NCBI GenBank assembly: GCA_002890675.1
Contig: PEFW01000035.1
Location: 1 to 32,537 of the forward strand
Source of the DNA: Candidatus Methylaffinis lahnbergensis
Lineage (GTDB): Bacteria > Pseudomonadota > Alphaproteobacteria > Rhizobiales > Beijerinckiaceae
Direction: 5' to 3'
Length of the DNA: 32,537 nt
Below are positions 25,029-32,537 of this stretch, one piece after another. The position numbers and the translations under genes were made by a program. The notes beneath the pieces are model-generated. The model had not been told where the DNA came from, searched no databases, and worked only from the letters and a program-made list of their open reading frames with translations. Position 1 is the first letter of the stretch. Each line of letters starts with the position of its first letter.

Positions 25029-27996
25029 GTGACACCTCAGCAATTCATCCATAAATGGCGGCCGGTTGCTCTCACCGAACGTCAGACAGCTCAGGAGCAC
25101 TTTGGCGACCTCTGTCGTTTGCTAGGACAGCCTACGCCAATTGAGGCCGACCCAGAAGGCAACGACTATGCCTTCGAAAAAGGCGCGACTCGCGCCACGG
25201 GAGGAAGAGGTTGGGCCGATGTGTGGAAGCGCGGTTGTTTCGCCGTGGAATACAAAAAACGCCATGCGAACCTTGGCGCCGCCCTGAAGCAATTGCTGAA
25301 TTACGTCGGGGCACTCGCCAATCCCCCATTGCTCCTTACATGTGATACCGACCGCATTGAGATACACACGAATTGGAACGATCTGGTCAGCACCACGATC
25401 GTCATCAAACTTGAGGAACTGCTTGACCCCGAACGCGTCCAGATTCTCAGAAACGTATTCACGAATCCCGATGCGCTGAAACCGACGAAAAAACGAGCCG
25501 ACGTTACAGAAGAAGCCGCAACGGAATTCGCTACGCTCGCCGGACGCCTTCGCCAGCGCCGCCACCCTCCGCAACAAGTGGCGCATTTTGTGAACCAGAT
25601 ATTGTTTTGCCTGTTCGCACAGGATTCCCAGCTTTTCGAAGAGCGCCTGTTCGATAAATTCCTTCGCCACGCCAAGCGTACGCCGGATCAAGCGGAAAGC
25701 CTGCTTCGGGGCCTTTTTCAGCACATGGCTCGCGGCGGAATTTATGGATTGGACCGCGTGGATTGGTTCAACGGCAGCTTGTTTAGCGATGACGTTGTGC
25801 TGCCGCTTGAAGCCCAGGACCTCACGCTTCTGGAGAAGGTTGCTGCGCTGAATTGGAGCGCCATTGAACCCGCGATCTTCGGGACTCTTTTTGAGCGTGG
25901 CCTTGATCCGAGCAAACGGTCCCAGATCGGAGCTCACTATACAGACCCCGCGATGATTGAGCGAATTATCCAGGCGGTAATCACACAACCTCTTCTTGCC
26001 GAGTGGGCTAATGTGCGCAAGGAGATTACGCGTTTGTCCACTGCGCCGCCGACATCGCCGTTGGCACAACGACAACGGCGGGCTTCTTCGCCGACCCTGT
26101 TCGAGGAGCTCCCGGTTGTGAGTCCGGCAGAACCCAGGCAGCGCGCGCGGCGACTGGCAGCCAGCCCCGACGCCGAGAGCGCCCGCTTAAGAGACATTTT
26201 TCTTGAACGGTTGCGCCTCTTCCGTGTGCTTGACCCGGCGTGCGGGTCCGGGAATTTTCTGTACGTCGCGCTGAAGGTTCTGAAGGACATCGAACTTCTT
26301 GTTATCATCGAGAGCGAGACATTCGGCATTCCGCGCGTTTTTCCGCTTGTCGGTCCGGACGCCGTGCTGGGAATCGAAAAAATTCCTATGCGGTCGAACT
26401 GGCCCGTGTGACCGTGTGGATTGGCGAAATCCAGTGGATGCTGCGGAAAGGCTTTGATCTTTCCCGCGCGCCCGTTCTCAGCTCGTTGCCGGGGATTGTC
26501 GAAGGGGACGCGATCCTACACGAGGACACCGGAGAGGAGCCACAATGGCCGGCTGCTGACGTCATCGTAGGGAATCCGCCCTTCATGGGGTCTAAATTCC
26601 ACTTACGTCGGCTTGGTACGGGTTACGTGGGGAAAATGCGCGAATGTTATCAGGGCAGGGTGCCGGCCGGGGCCGACCTCGTCTGCTATTGGTTCGAGAA
26701 GTCGCGCGCCATGGTCGCGGAGCATCGTGTACGGCGCGTAGGACTGCTTGCGACAAAATCGATCGCAAACGCGGAGCCAAGCCGTCAGGTTCTCGATAGG
26801 ATCATCGCTGCATGAGAATTTTCGAGGCGCAACATAATTTGCCGTGGGTAATCGAAGGCGCTGCCGTCGCGGTTTCGATCGTCTGTTTTGCGATCGACGA
26901 CGACGCGAGCGCGGCCACAAGCACGCTTGACGGTCGCCCTGTGCGGGCTATCCGCAGCGATCTTCGCGACGCCGATCTTCCGTTCGATCTAAGAAATTTG
27001 CGATTTCTCGCCGAAAATCGCGGGATAGCCTTTCAAGGCGTCAAGGTCGCCGGCCGCAGGGCTGACGACGACGATGAGCAGGACGAGGAAGAAAAGGGCT
27101 TTGTCGTTGAACATGCCACGGCAGAACTCCTTCTCAACGCCGGGGGCAATCCCAACGGCCGTCCCAACACGGACGTGGTTCGGAGGTACTGGAGCGGTGA
27201 CGAAGCACTAGGGCGACCGCGAGATCGTTTTGTCATCGATTTTGGCCTGACCGCGACGCAAGCCCAAGCCCAAGCGTATGCCGCGCCTTATGCCCATCTT
27301 GAACGCATTGTCCAAAATCGACGCGAAGGGAACCGAGAGGGCCGTGCCGCTGCCCGTTGGTGGCTTCACCAACGGCCCCGGCGCGCCATGAGAGAGGCTA
27401 TCGCCGGGCTGGAGCGATTTCTTGTAACGGTCGAAGTCGCCAAGCACAGATCGTTTCGTTGGGCTCCGGCCGGCGTAGTGCCAAGCGGGAGCTTGGTCGT
27501 CTTTGCTTGATCAGACGACTTTGTTCCTAGGTGTTCTGGAATCCCGATTTCATAAGCTGTGGGCCAGTGAAACCCATAACCCGCTCGAAAACCGCCCACG
27601 TTACCGCATCGGGCATAGCTTCGAAAGTTTTCCGTTCCCACCTAGTTTGACGCCGGATATTCCGCTCGCCGACGTGATGGCCAACCCCCTTGCCGTGACG
27701 ATCGCCGACCGCGCTCGCGCGCTCTTTGCAGCGCGGGAAGCCTCCCTCACGAGCGGTCCACGACGCCTCGACATCACGGAGCTATACGATCTTCGTGATC
27801 AGGGGGCGCTGCCTGGCTTGTCGCAGCACATCGGCTGCTCGACGTTGCCGTCGCCGCTGCTTATGGTTGGTCGCCGGATTTGTCCGATGACGAAATTCTC
27901 GCCGCGTTGGGAGCGCTTCATCAAGCTCGCCAGGGCGAAGCTATCGGCAATAACGAAGCTGAAACGCGTGGCAACAGCGACGAGCCGGAGGCATGA
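25029..27996 (+). pseudogene. MmeI-like type IIG restriction-modification enzyme, four frameshifts
   Basis: When frames are joined this is one protein of about 985 residues, close to MmeI-family length (about 920), in which endonuclease, methyltransferase and recognition domain share one chain. The nuclease motif D-X9-E-X-K is intact: D64, E74, K76 in WADVWKRGCFAVEYK. SAM motif I DPACGSGNF is near residue 402, motif IV NPPF near 26574. Then come the target-recognition part (FRWAPAGVVPSGSLVVFA) and the C-terminal helices (HRLLDVAVAAAYGWSPDL). Frameshifts lie near 26380 (A6 run), 26810, 27505 and 27805 (G5 run). The start is GTG. Probably inactive; MmeI-type assignment is by domain order and motifs. 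Confidence 0.85.
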
Positions 27997-28099
27997 CGCT
28001 GGGCCTGGTTCGTTTTTCGACCGGCTGTGGGTCCGCCGATGAACGGTCAAAAAAACCGCCCTTTCGTAACATTATCATGTTTATAAAGAGGGGGTCGTC

Positions 28100-28217
28100 A
28101 TGAACCTGGTTCCGACCAAACGAAGCAGCCTGACGCGCGCGCAGTTCGAGCGGCTTGGCGACGTGCCGCCGGAGGAAGAATGGCTGGCGAACATCACCAA
28201 CCCCAAAACGCGGCGGG
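28100..28217 (+). pseudogene. XerC/D-like tyrosine recombinase, N-terminal fragment
   Basis: MNLVPTKRSSLTRAQFERLG followed by DVPPEEEWLANITNPKTRRA is the start of a site-specific recombinase of the Xer type (SAM-like core-binding domain). GAGGGGG precedes the ATG. After TRRA the frame enters unrelated sequence and stops at 28270. The break coincides with the IS5/IS1182-type fragment on the other strand, so insertion and deletion truncated it. Confidence 0.6.
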
Positions 28218-28286
28218 CAGGTTTCCGATATGATCTTTCGTGTCATAGGCCTTGTCCGCGCCGGCCGTAACGCGATGACCAACGGC
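28215..28286 (-). pseudogene. IS5/IS1182-type transposase, tiny internal fragment
   Basis: The minus strand reads VGHRVTAGADKAYDTKDHIG, the 'GADKAYD' block of IS5/IS1182-type DDE transposases. Only about 25 codons survive, flanked by the Xer fragment on the left and an IS1380-type fragment on the right. Confidence 0.5.
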
Positions 28287-28805
28287 TAGAAGGGCTACAT
28301 GCCGATGGTGGGGCATATAGCGGAAACAGGTCTCGTCATCGGCCATGAGTTCCGCGAAGGCAACGCGGCTCCGGCGGCGGGAAACCTGGAGTTTCTGCAA
28401 GCCTGCGAGCGCAACATGCCGAAGGGCAAGAAGATTACGGCCATGCGCGCCGACAGCGCGGCGTATCAAGCGGCGATCTTCAATTATGGCGAGGAGACCG
28501 GCAAGGTTTTTGCGATCGGCGCGGATCGGGACGCGGCGGTGAAGGCGGCGATCGCCGCCATTCCCGAAAGCGCGTGGAAGCCGTTTCAGGATGGAGAAAT
28601 CGCGGAGACCGTCCATTGCATGAACAGGAACAACAACGCATTCCGGTTGATTGTCGTGCGCCACCCTCGCGATCTGGACTTGTTCGAGGACAAGTCGCCC
28701 TATCGCTATCACGCCATCGCCAGCAATCGTGTGGATGAAGATGCGGCGGCGACAATGGAATGGTATTCCAAGCGTGGCGACACCAGCGAGAACCGCATCA
28801 AGGAT
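28287..28805 (+). pseudogene. IS1380-family transposase, internal fragment
   Basis: KGYMPMVGHIAETGLVIGHE, EFREGNAAPAAGNLEFLQAC, MRADSAAYQAAIFNY, AIGADRDAAVKAAIAAIPES and SENRIKDWD match the central and later catalytic parts of IS1380-type transposases. An in-frame TAG sits at 28287-28289. Neither end of the gene is present: the left joins IS5/IS1182 debris, and after ENRIK (about 28805) the frame runs into sequence antisense to the gene at 28816. Inactive. Confidence 0.75.
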
Positions 28806-28815
28806 TGGGACATGT

Positions 28816-29031
28816 CTAAGGGGCTGCTTGCGGCGCTCTCACAACTTCGCCTTCCAAGTCTAGCGAGCGCCATCCTTGGCTATTGCGGTTTGCGACTTCG
28901 CCGCGGACAATCAGCGTCTTGCCAAGCTCCACTAAATCGGTATTCGAGAAACCGCGCATTTCCGCCAATGTCTCAAGCGCTCGATGAGCCGCGGCTATTG
29001 TCGCGTCGCGGTCCGTTAAACCATCGCTCAT
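28816..29031 (-). CDS. Small soluble protein (71 aa), second gene of an RHH-type pair
   Basis: MSDGLTDRDATIAAAHRALE followed by TLAEMRGFSNTDLVELGKTL and VANRNSQGWRSLDLEGEVVR is a small helical protein with acidic character. Its ATG overlaps the TGA of the preceding ribbon-helix-helix frame (ATGA), with GAAGGGG as ribosome site. The coupling suggests a two-gene module such as a toxin-antitoxin or regulator pair. I do not recognise the family, and no toxin motif is seen. The 3' end lies next to the IS1380 junction but appears complete. Confidence 0.5.
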   Translation of the reverse strand: MSDGLTDRDATIAAAHRALETLAEMRGFSNTDLVELGKTLIVRGEVANRNSQGWRSLDLEGEVVRAPQAAP

Positions 29032-29200
29032 TTCAGATACCCCTTCGCCTTCAGCCAATCGGCCGCGATCTTTTGCACAAGCTGGGACACCGGCCGCCTA
29101 TCATCCTTGGACGCTTTTTCCAGCGCTGCCCGGATATCATGATCGAAGCGGATGCTAAGCGGCGGCCAGCCGGTTTCCGGTTTTTGCGGCGCCCCTTACG
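29028..29200 (-). pseudogene. Ribbon-helix-helix-like DNA-binding protein, start lost
   Basis: The frame GAPQKPETGWPPLSIRFDHD, IRAALEKASKDDRRPVSQLV and QKIAADWLKAKGYLK has the beta-strand (PLSIRF) and two helices of an RHH/Arc-type antitoxin or regulator. A TAA precedes GAPQ and no start codon follows before the domain. Upstream, a different frame reads VKENRKG, and adding one G to the GGGG run near 29192 would join them. Likely a frameshifted gene, translationally coupled to 28816-29031. Confidence 0.5.
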
Positions 29201-29341
29201 ATTTTCCTTGACACAAAATGTAGTAAGCGAATTGCACAATGACTGAGGAATGCGAACGTGTGGCCGCAGGGGCTATATGACATCGTTTACCTCACGTGGC
29301 TCGCCTATTCGCGGACGACGCGCGGCGAAAATTGGGGTTAA

Positions 29342-30085
29342 GGCGTACTCGACGGCATCCATGTGCAAGCCCGGCTCGAGGAGGCCGCGCAGTGCCTGCT
29401 GGTGATCATCGGCGCCACGCCCGAAGGCAAAAAGGAACTTGTCGGACTCATCGACGGCGTGCGCGAGAGCGCGCAATCGTGGAAAGAGCTCCTCCTCGAC
29501 CTCAAACGGCGGGGGCTTGCGATGGGACCCGAGCTCGCGGTCACCGACGGCGCCCTCGGCTTCTGGCAGGCGGTCGAGGAGGTGTGGCCGAGGACGCGTG
29601 GCCAGCGCTGTTGGGTGCACAAGACCGCCAATGTCTTGAACAAGCTGCCCAAGAGCCAGCAATCAAAGGCCAAGCGTGCGCTCCCGGAGATCTGGATGGC
29701 CGAGACCAAGAAGGATGCACTCGCCGCGTTCGACGCCTTAATCGAAACCTGGGGCGTCAAATACGACAAGGCTGTCGAGTGCCTGATCAAGGATCGCGAC
29801 GCGTTGCTTGCCTTCTACGACTTCCCGGCTGAGCACTGGAAGCATCTGCGAACGACCAACCCCATCGAAAGCTCATTCGCGACGGTCCGCCACCGAACAG
29901 TGCGCTCCAAAGGATGTCTCTCGAACAAGACCGCGCTCGCCATGATCTTCAAGCTGGCCGAGGCCGCCGAGAAAAACTGGCGTCGCCTCGATGGCCACAA
30001 CCAGTTGCCGAAAATAATTCTCGGTGTAAGATTCACCGACGGAATTGAGGTCGTCAAGCCGAAAGCTCAAGCCGCTGCCGCCTGA
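29342..30085 (+). pseudogene. IS256-family transposase, C-terminal two-thirds
   Basis: LDGIHVQARLEEAAQCLLVI, TPEGKKELVGLIDGVRESAQ, ELAVTDGALGFWQAVEEVWP, QRCWVHKTANVLNKLPKS and TTNPIESSFATVRHRTVRSK are IS256-type. The DDE residues survive: D in LDGIH, D in VTDG, E in NPIES. A stop at 29339-29341 immediately precedes the homology, so the N-terminal DNA-binding third is gone. The C-terminus (KPKAQAAAA) is complete and the right IS end should lie just after 30085. Sequence 29240-29341 shows no gene. Confidence 0.8.
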
Positions 30086-30219
30086 CCCCTTCCGTCACCA
30101 AGATTCAGTGATAGCTCGCGCTTTCCCTGAATTTCCGGTTTCTGCTTACCGGGCGCTTACCGGAATGGCACATCGCCGGAGCAGTTGCCGAAAATCATGC
30201 CTAATATATTGAAACTATT

Positions 30220-30265
30220 GGTGCCGCAACGGTGATTCGAACACCGGACCCCCTCATTACGAATC
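30220..30265 (-). tRNA. 3' half of tRNA-Thr (CGT): attachment-site remnant, not functional
   Basis: The minus strand reads anticodon loop TTCGTAA, stem TGAGG, variable loop, a perfect T-arm (CGGTG TTCGAAT CACCG), acceptor TTGCGGC, A and CCA at 30220. The sequence 5' of the anticodon loop (CGGGA) does not pair with TGAGG, and there is no D-arm or 5' acceptor strand. Such a displaced 3' tRNA half is the usual product of integration into a tRNA gene. The nearby integrase at 30444 is the likely agent. The intact tRNA gene is not in this window. Confidence 0.75.
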
Positions 30266-30382
30266 CCGTGGTAGCTTGTGCCAGCAAGCGCCGCCCGATG
30301 AAATGCGTTCGCGAGCGTTGGCTGTCAACTCTTTGAAAAATAGATATTTATGTGTTATTGCGGTGCCACGCGATGCCGCCCG

Positions 30383-30428
30383 TTGACAAACATAATGTGT
30401 TGCCCCATAGTTTCCCGATGTTGCCCCA
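30383..30428 (+). promoter_or_regulatory. Integrase promoter with two direct repeats 21 bp apart
   Basis: TTGACA at 30383-30388 is followed after 17 bases by CATAGT at 30406-30411, a plausible sigma-70 promoter 30-60 bases before the integrase ATG. The decamer TGTTGCCCCA occurs at 30398-30407 and again at 30419-30428, exactly two helical turns apart. One overlaps the spacer and -10 box, the other the start region. They could bind a repressor, the integrase itself (arm sites) or an excisionase. Confidence 0.55.
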
Positions 30429-30443
30429 AAGGAGCATCTCGTC

Positions 30444-31670
30444 ATGAAAATTATGCTCACCGATAGGGCCTTGCGGGCCATGAAAGCCGCCGCGCCCGGA
30501 ACCCGCAAGATGCTTTGGGATGCGGCGGTGCCGAGCTTCGGCGTCCGGGTCACCGATAAAGGCAAATTGACATTCATCGTCATGCGCCGACTGCGCGGCA
30601 AGCTGGCGCGGCGGATGATCGGCCAGTATCCAATTATGCCGCTCGCCAAGGCCAGAGAGGTCGCCCTGGAAGCGCTGCGCGATATCGAGCGGGGTATTGA
30701 CCCAAAGGACAAGAAAGAGGCCGAGGCGCGCGCGGAGGCGCACCGGCGGGCCAACTCCTTAGCGTCGGTGGCCGAGGAATTTATCGCCCGCCACGTGACC
30801 AAACTCCGCTCCGGCCCAGAGGTCGAGGCGGCGATTCGTCGGGAGTTGATCGGCCGTTGGGGCGCGCGCCCGATTACTGAAATCAACCGCCGCGATATTG
30901 TAACAGCACTCGAACAAATCGCCGATTCCGGGCGCCCGCACTCGGCGCATAAGACTTTTGCCTATGCTAGTAAGCTATTCAACTGGGCCATTGCGCGCAG
31001 CCTATACGGGCTTGAAACGTCACCATGCCTCGGCATTCGGACCAGCGAACTCATTGGCCGCAAAGAGCCTCGCCAGCGAGTTTTGAATGATACCGAGATC
31101 CGGGCGGTTTGGACGGCCGCGGAAGGCGTCGGCTATCCGGCTGGTCCATTCGCGCGGATGCTTCTCATAAGTGGCCAGCGGCTTCGCGAAGTCGCGGAAG
31201 TGCGTTGGGCCGAAATCGATCTCGATAAAGCGCTTTGGACCATTCCCCCGGCGCGCATGAAAGGGGACGCCGCGCATGAAATCCCATTGCCGCCGATGGC
31301 CGTCGAGATCTTGAAAGGGTTGCCGCGCTGGCATGGTGATTTCGTGTTTACGACAACTGGCGGCACGCGGCCAATAAGCGGTTTTTCGAAAATGAAATTG
31401 CGGATTGATGCGGCCATGAAAGAGCCGATCGCGCCGTGGCGGTTTCACGACGCTAGGCGAACGATGCGGACCGGCCTTGGTGCGCTGCCTGTTCCGAATA
31501 ATGTAGCTGAGCTTTGCATAGCGCACGCACAACCTGGCCTCCACCGGACCTATGATTTGCATTCATATCGCGACGAAAAGCGCCGCGCGTTTGAGCTTTG
31601 GGCCGCACGTCTGGCCGAGATAGTCGAGCCGCGTCGGGCGGGGAATGTTGTACATCTTGCGCGGGGATGA
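30444..31670 (+). CDS. P4-type tyrosine integrase, intact
   Basis: A 408-residue site-specific recombinase with an N-terminal arm-binding domain (MLTDRALRAMKAAAPGTRKM ... SFGVRVTDKGKLTF), a core-binding domain (about 105-190) and a catalytic domain. The catalytic set is complete: R246 in ISGQR, K273, H335 and R338 in FHDARR, H361 and the nucleophile Y370 in HRTYDLHSY. AAAGGAG precedes the ATG. It lies beside a displaced tRNA-Thr 3' half, so it probably belongs to an element that uses that tRNA. Of the three integrase genes in the window this is the only intact one. Confidence 0.92.
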   Translation: MKIMLTDRALRAMKAAAPGTRKMLWDAAVPSFGVRVTDKGKLTFIVMRRLRGKLARRMIGQYPIMPLAKAREVALEALRDIERGIDPKDKKEAEARAEAHRRANSLASVAEEFIARHVTKLRSGPEVEAAIRRELIGRWGARPITEINRRDIVTALEQIADSGRPHSAHKTFAYASKLFNWAIARSLYGLETSPCLGIRTSELIGRKEPRQRVLNDTEIRAVWTAAEGVGYPAGPFARMLLISGQRLREVAEVRWAEIDLDKALWTIPPARMKGDAAHEIPLPPMAVEILKGLPRWHGDFVFTTTGGTRPISGFSKMKLRIDAAMKEPIAPWRFHDARRTMRTGLGALPVPNNVAELCIAHAQPGLHRTYDLHSYRDEKRRAFELWAARLAEIVEPRRAGNVVHLARG

Positions 31671-31679
31671 TGATTAATT

Positions 31680-31871
31680 ATGGATGATGTGGTAAAGAAG
31701 AAATTGAACAATATTGAAGCGACGACAGGACTTGGCGTCGATATTATAGAAAAGTTTTTCAAGGAGAATCTATCCAACCTAGACAAGCTCGCAACTGGTA
31801 CATTAGTGAGGATCCAGTCTTTGATCGGCTCCGGCGTCGCCAGCGTGCGAAGGAAATTGCCGAGATTGTAA
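31680..31871 (+). pseudogene. Small protein of unknown function, 3' end replaced by IS debris
   Basis: MDDVVKKKLNNIEATTGLGV followed by DIIEKFFKENLSNLDKLATG is a lysine/asparagine-rich helical start, more AT-rich than its neighbours, beginning ten bases after the integrase stop. After about residue 41 (31803) the DNA is antisense to an IS1380-type remnant, so the C-terminus (RIQSLIGSGVASVRRKLPRL) is not original. The ribosome site is weak. It may have been an accessory gene of the integrated element. Confidence 0.35.
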
Positions 31872-31945
31872 GCCAGCGCATGAAGCTGGAGACGCACCGC
31901 GTTGGCGGCGAACGACCGATCATTGACGTACACGAACGAGGCCCG
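31803..31945 (-). pseudogene. IS1380-family transposase, C-terminal remnant
   Basis: The minus strand reads ASFVYVNDRSFAANAVRLQL then HALAYNLGNFLRTLATPEPI and KDW, a hallmark C-terminal block of IS1380-type transposases. Only about 48 codons remain. It is not the missing end of the fragment at 28287-28805 in place, since it is on the other strand and 3 kb away. It cuts the gene at 31680. Confidence 0.7.
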
Positions 31946-31997
31946 TCCGCAAAGTATGCGGGCGGGCGAACAGTTCATCTCTTCAATCGGTTTTCGC

Positions 31998-32216
31998 TCA
32001 CCAGCGCCGCCAGCGGCGCCAGCGGCGCCGATACACGCGGCGCACGTGGCGCCGATACACGCGGCGACGCCACCAGACGGTTTCGATATTGCCATTGCCT
32101 TCCGGCACGAGATGGTCGCGGGGCGCGGCTGCGGGCAGCGCAATGGCCGCTCCTACGGTGACGGCGAGAATTCCTGCCGACAGCAGCACCGATGTCACGA
32201 ATGATCGTCGATCCAT
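31998..32216 (-). CDS. Small secreted protein with an Arg/Trp-rich tail (72 aa)
   Basis: MDRRSFVTSVLLSAGILAVT is a signal peptide, with RR near its start (Tat-like), probably cleaved near ALPAAA. The short middle (PRDHLVPEGNGNIETVW) leads to a tail composed almost wholly of R, W, Y, V and H (WWRRRVYRRHVRRVYRRR and WRRWRRW). The tail is encoded by short GC-rich direct repeats (GGCGCCGATACACGCGGCG twice, near 32025-32065 on the plus strand). GGAGAAAG precedes the ATG at 32216. Similar proteins occur in Rhizobiales (recalled). A nucleic-acid- or membrane-binding, antimicrobial-like or cell-wall role is possible but unproven. Confidence 0.65.
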   Translation of the reverse strand: MDRRSFVTSVLLSAGILAVTVGAAIALPAAAPRDHLVPEGNGNIETVWWRRRVYRRHVRRVYRRRWRRWRRW

Positions 32217-32537
32217 GGCTTCTTTCTCCAGTCGTAAACGCTACGACGCTGAAAACTATCAGGCGCAGCGTGGAAATGCTATCCACGAGCTTGTCAGCTC
32301 TGGGTGGAGGCTGTTCTCTAATCGGCATTTCAAAGTCAAGCATTCTGGAAACTGATTGCCTTGGCCGGGGTCACGGTTCTCTCCGGGGTCGGCTTTAGGG
32401 CGCCCCATAATGGGTGTCAGGGGTGAAGCGCTGCAACGTGTGAACCGCCCTTTTCCCGGAAGGGATAATGGGCAACAGCCTGCTCGCAGTCGTTTCAACC
32501 CGCCGTCCCGGCCAGGACAGCGTCTCCGCGAATGCGG
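32217..32537. other. Right edge, no gene supported
   Basis: The first bases hold the promoter of the Arg/Trp-rich protein gene. The rest contains short open frames on both strands without ribosome sites or familiar content. A gene may begin outside the window. Confidence 0.4.

Noticed and set aside
25122..26075. 317-codon minus frame inside the MmeI-like gene
   Set aside because: Antisense shadow; the plus strand carries the recognisable nuclease and methyltransferase motifs.
30220..30265. Functional tRNA gene at 30220-30265
   Set aside because: Only the 3' half is present; no D-arm or 5' acceptor strand, and the anticodon stem does not pair.

Overview
The window looks like a chromosomal segment of an alphaproteobacterium of the order Hyphomicrobiales (Rhizobiales), possibly near Beijerinckiaceae or Methylocystaceae. 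The reasons are the GC-rich core genes, the ilvE / petP-type MarR / petR-type regulator arrangement, the glcE-glcF pair, the thiamine-precursor ABC transporter, the palindromic intergenic repeats and a small Arg/Trp-rich secreted protein. The genus is inference.

Layout. (1) 1-1000: mobile debris. An IS630-type transposase starts at the left edge, next to a truncated ParA-like ATPase and a decayed IS630 C-terminus. (2) 1000-5704: mostly core genes, prfC (release factor 3) and glcF-glcE (glycolate oxidase subunits), on the minus strand. (3) 5757-5796: a 40-bp perfect palindrome whose centre is an exact consensus parS site (ParB centromere). (4) 5980-7600: an unrecognised gene broken by two frameshifts and a 3' remnant of thiC. 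(5) 7650-12600: cysK, a cluster of palindromic repeats, a 1-Cys peroxiredoxin, a frameshifted PaaI-like thioesterase, an AT-richer cyclopropane-fatty-acid-synthase-like gene and two small membrane proteins. (6) 13428-18654: a complete HMP/thiamine-precursor ABC transporter operon, then ilvE divergent from overlapping petP-petR-like regulators. (7) 18807 onward: tRNA-Asp(GTC) followed by a frameshifted tyrosine integrase opens a long accessory region. It contains a merR fragment, a truncated IS1182 transposase, three linked genes of unknown function, a duplicated ~165-bp repeat flanking a secreted-protein gene, a HigBA-like toxin-antitoxin pair with an operator palindrome, an MmeI-like restriction-modification gene broken by four frameshifts, and a graveyard of truncated transposases. 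(8) 30220-31670: the 3' half of a tRNA-Thr(CGT), a likely attachment site, followed by an intact tyrosine integrase. (9) The right edge holds an IS1380-type remnant and the Arg/Trp-rich secreted protein.

How it fits together. Core metabolic genes are open and intact. Nearly all accessory genes of any length are truncated or frameshifted, often at short homopolymers. This suggests repeated integration next to tRNA genes, IS bombardment and decay, although assembly error is not excluded. The thiC remnant beside an intact precursor transporter suggests reliance on salvage for the thiamine pyrimidine, provided no second thiC exists elsewhere. The strongest unusual items are the extended parS palindrome, the decayed MmeI-like gene, the tRNA-Thr att remnant with 21-bp-spaced direct repeats in front of the intact integrase, and the duplicated 165-bp repeat. 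I did not find a clearly novel multi-gene system. The best candidate for unknown biology is the three-gene block at 21413-22949.
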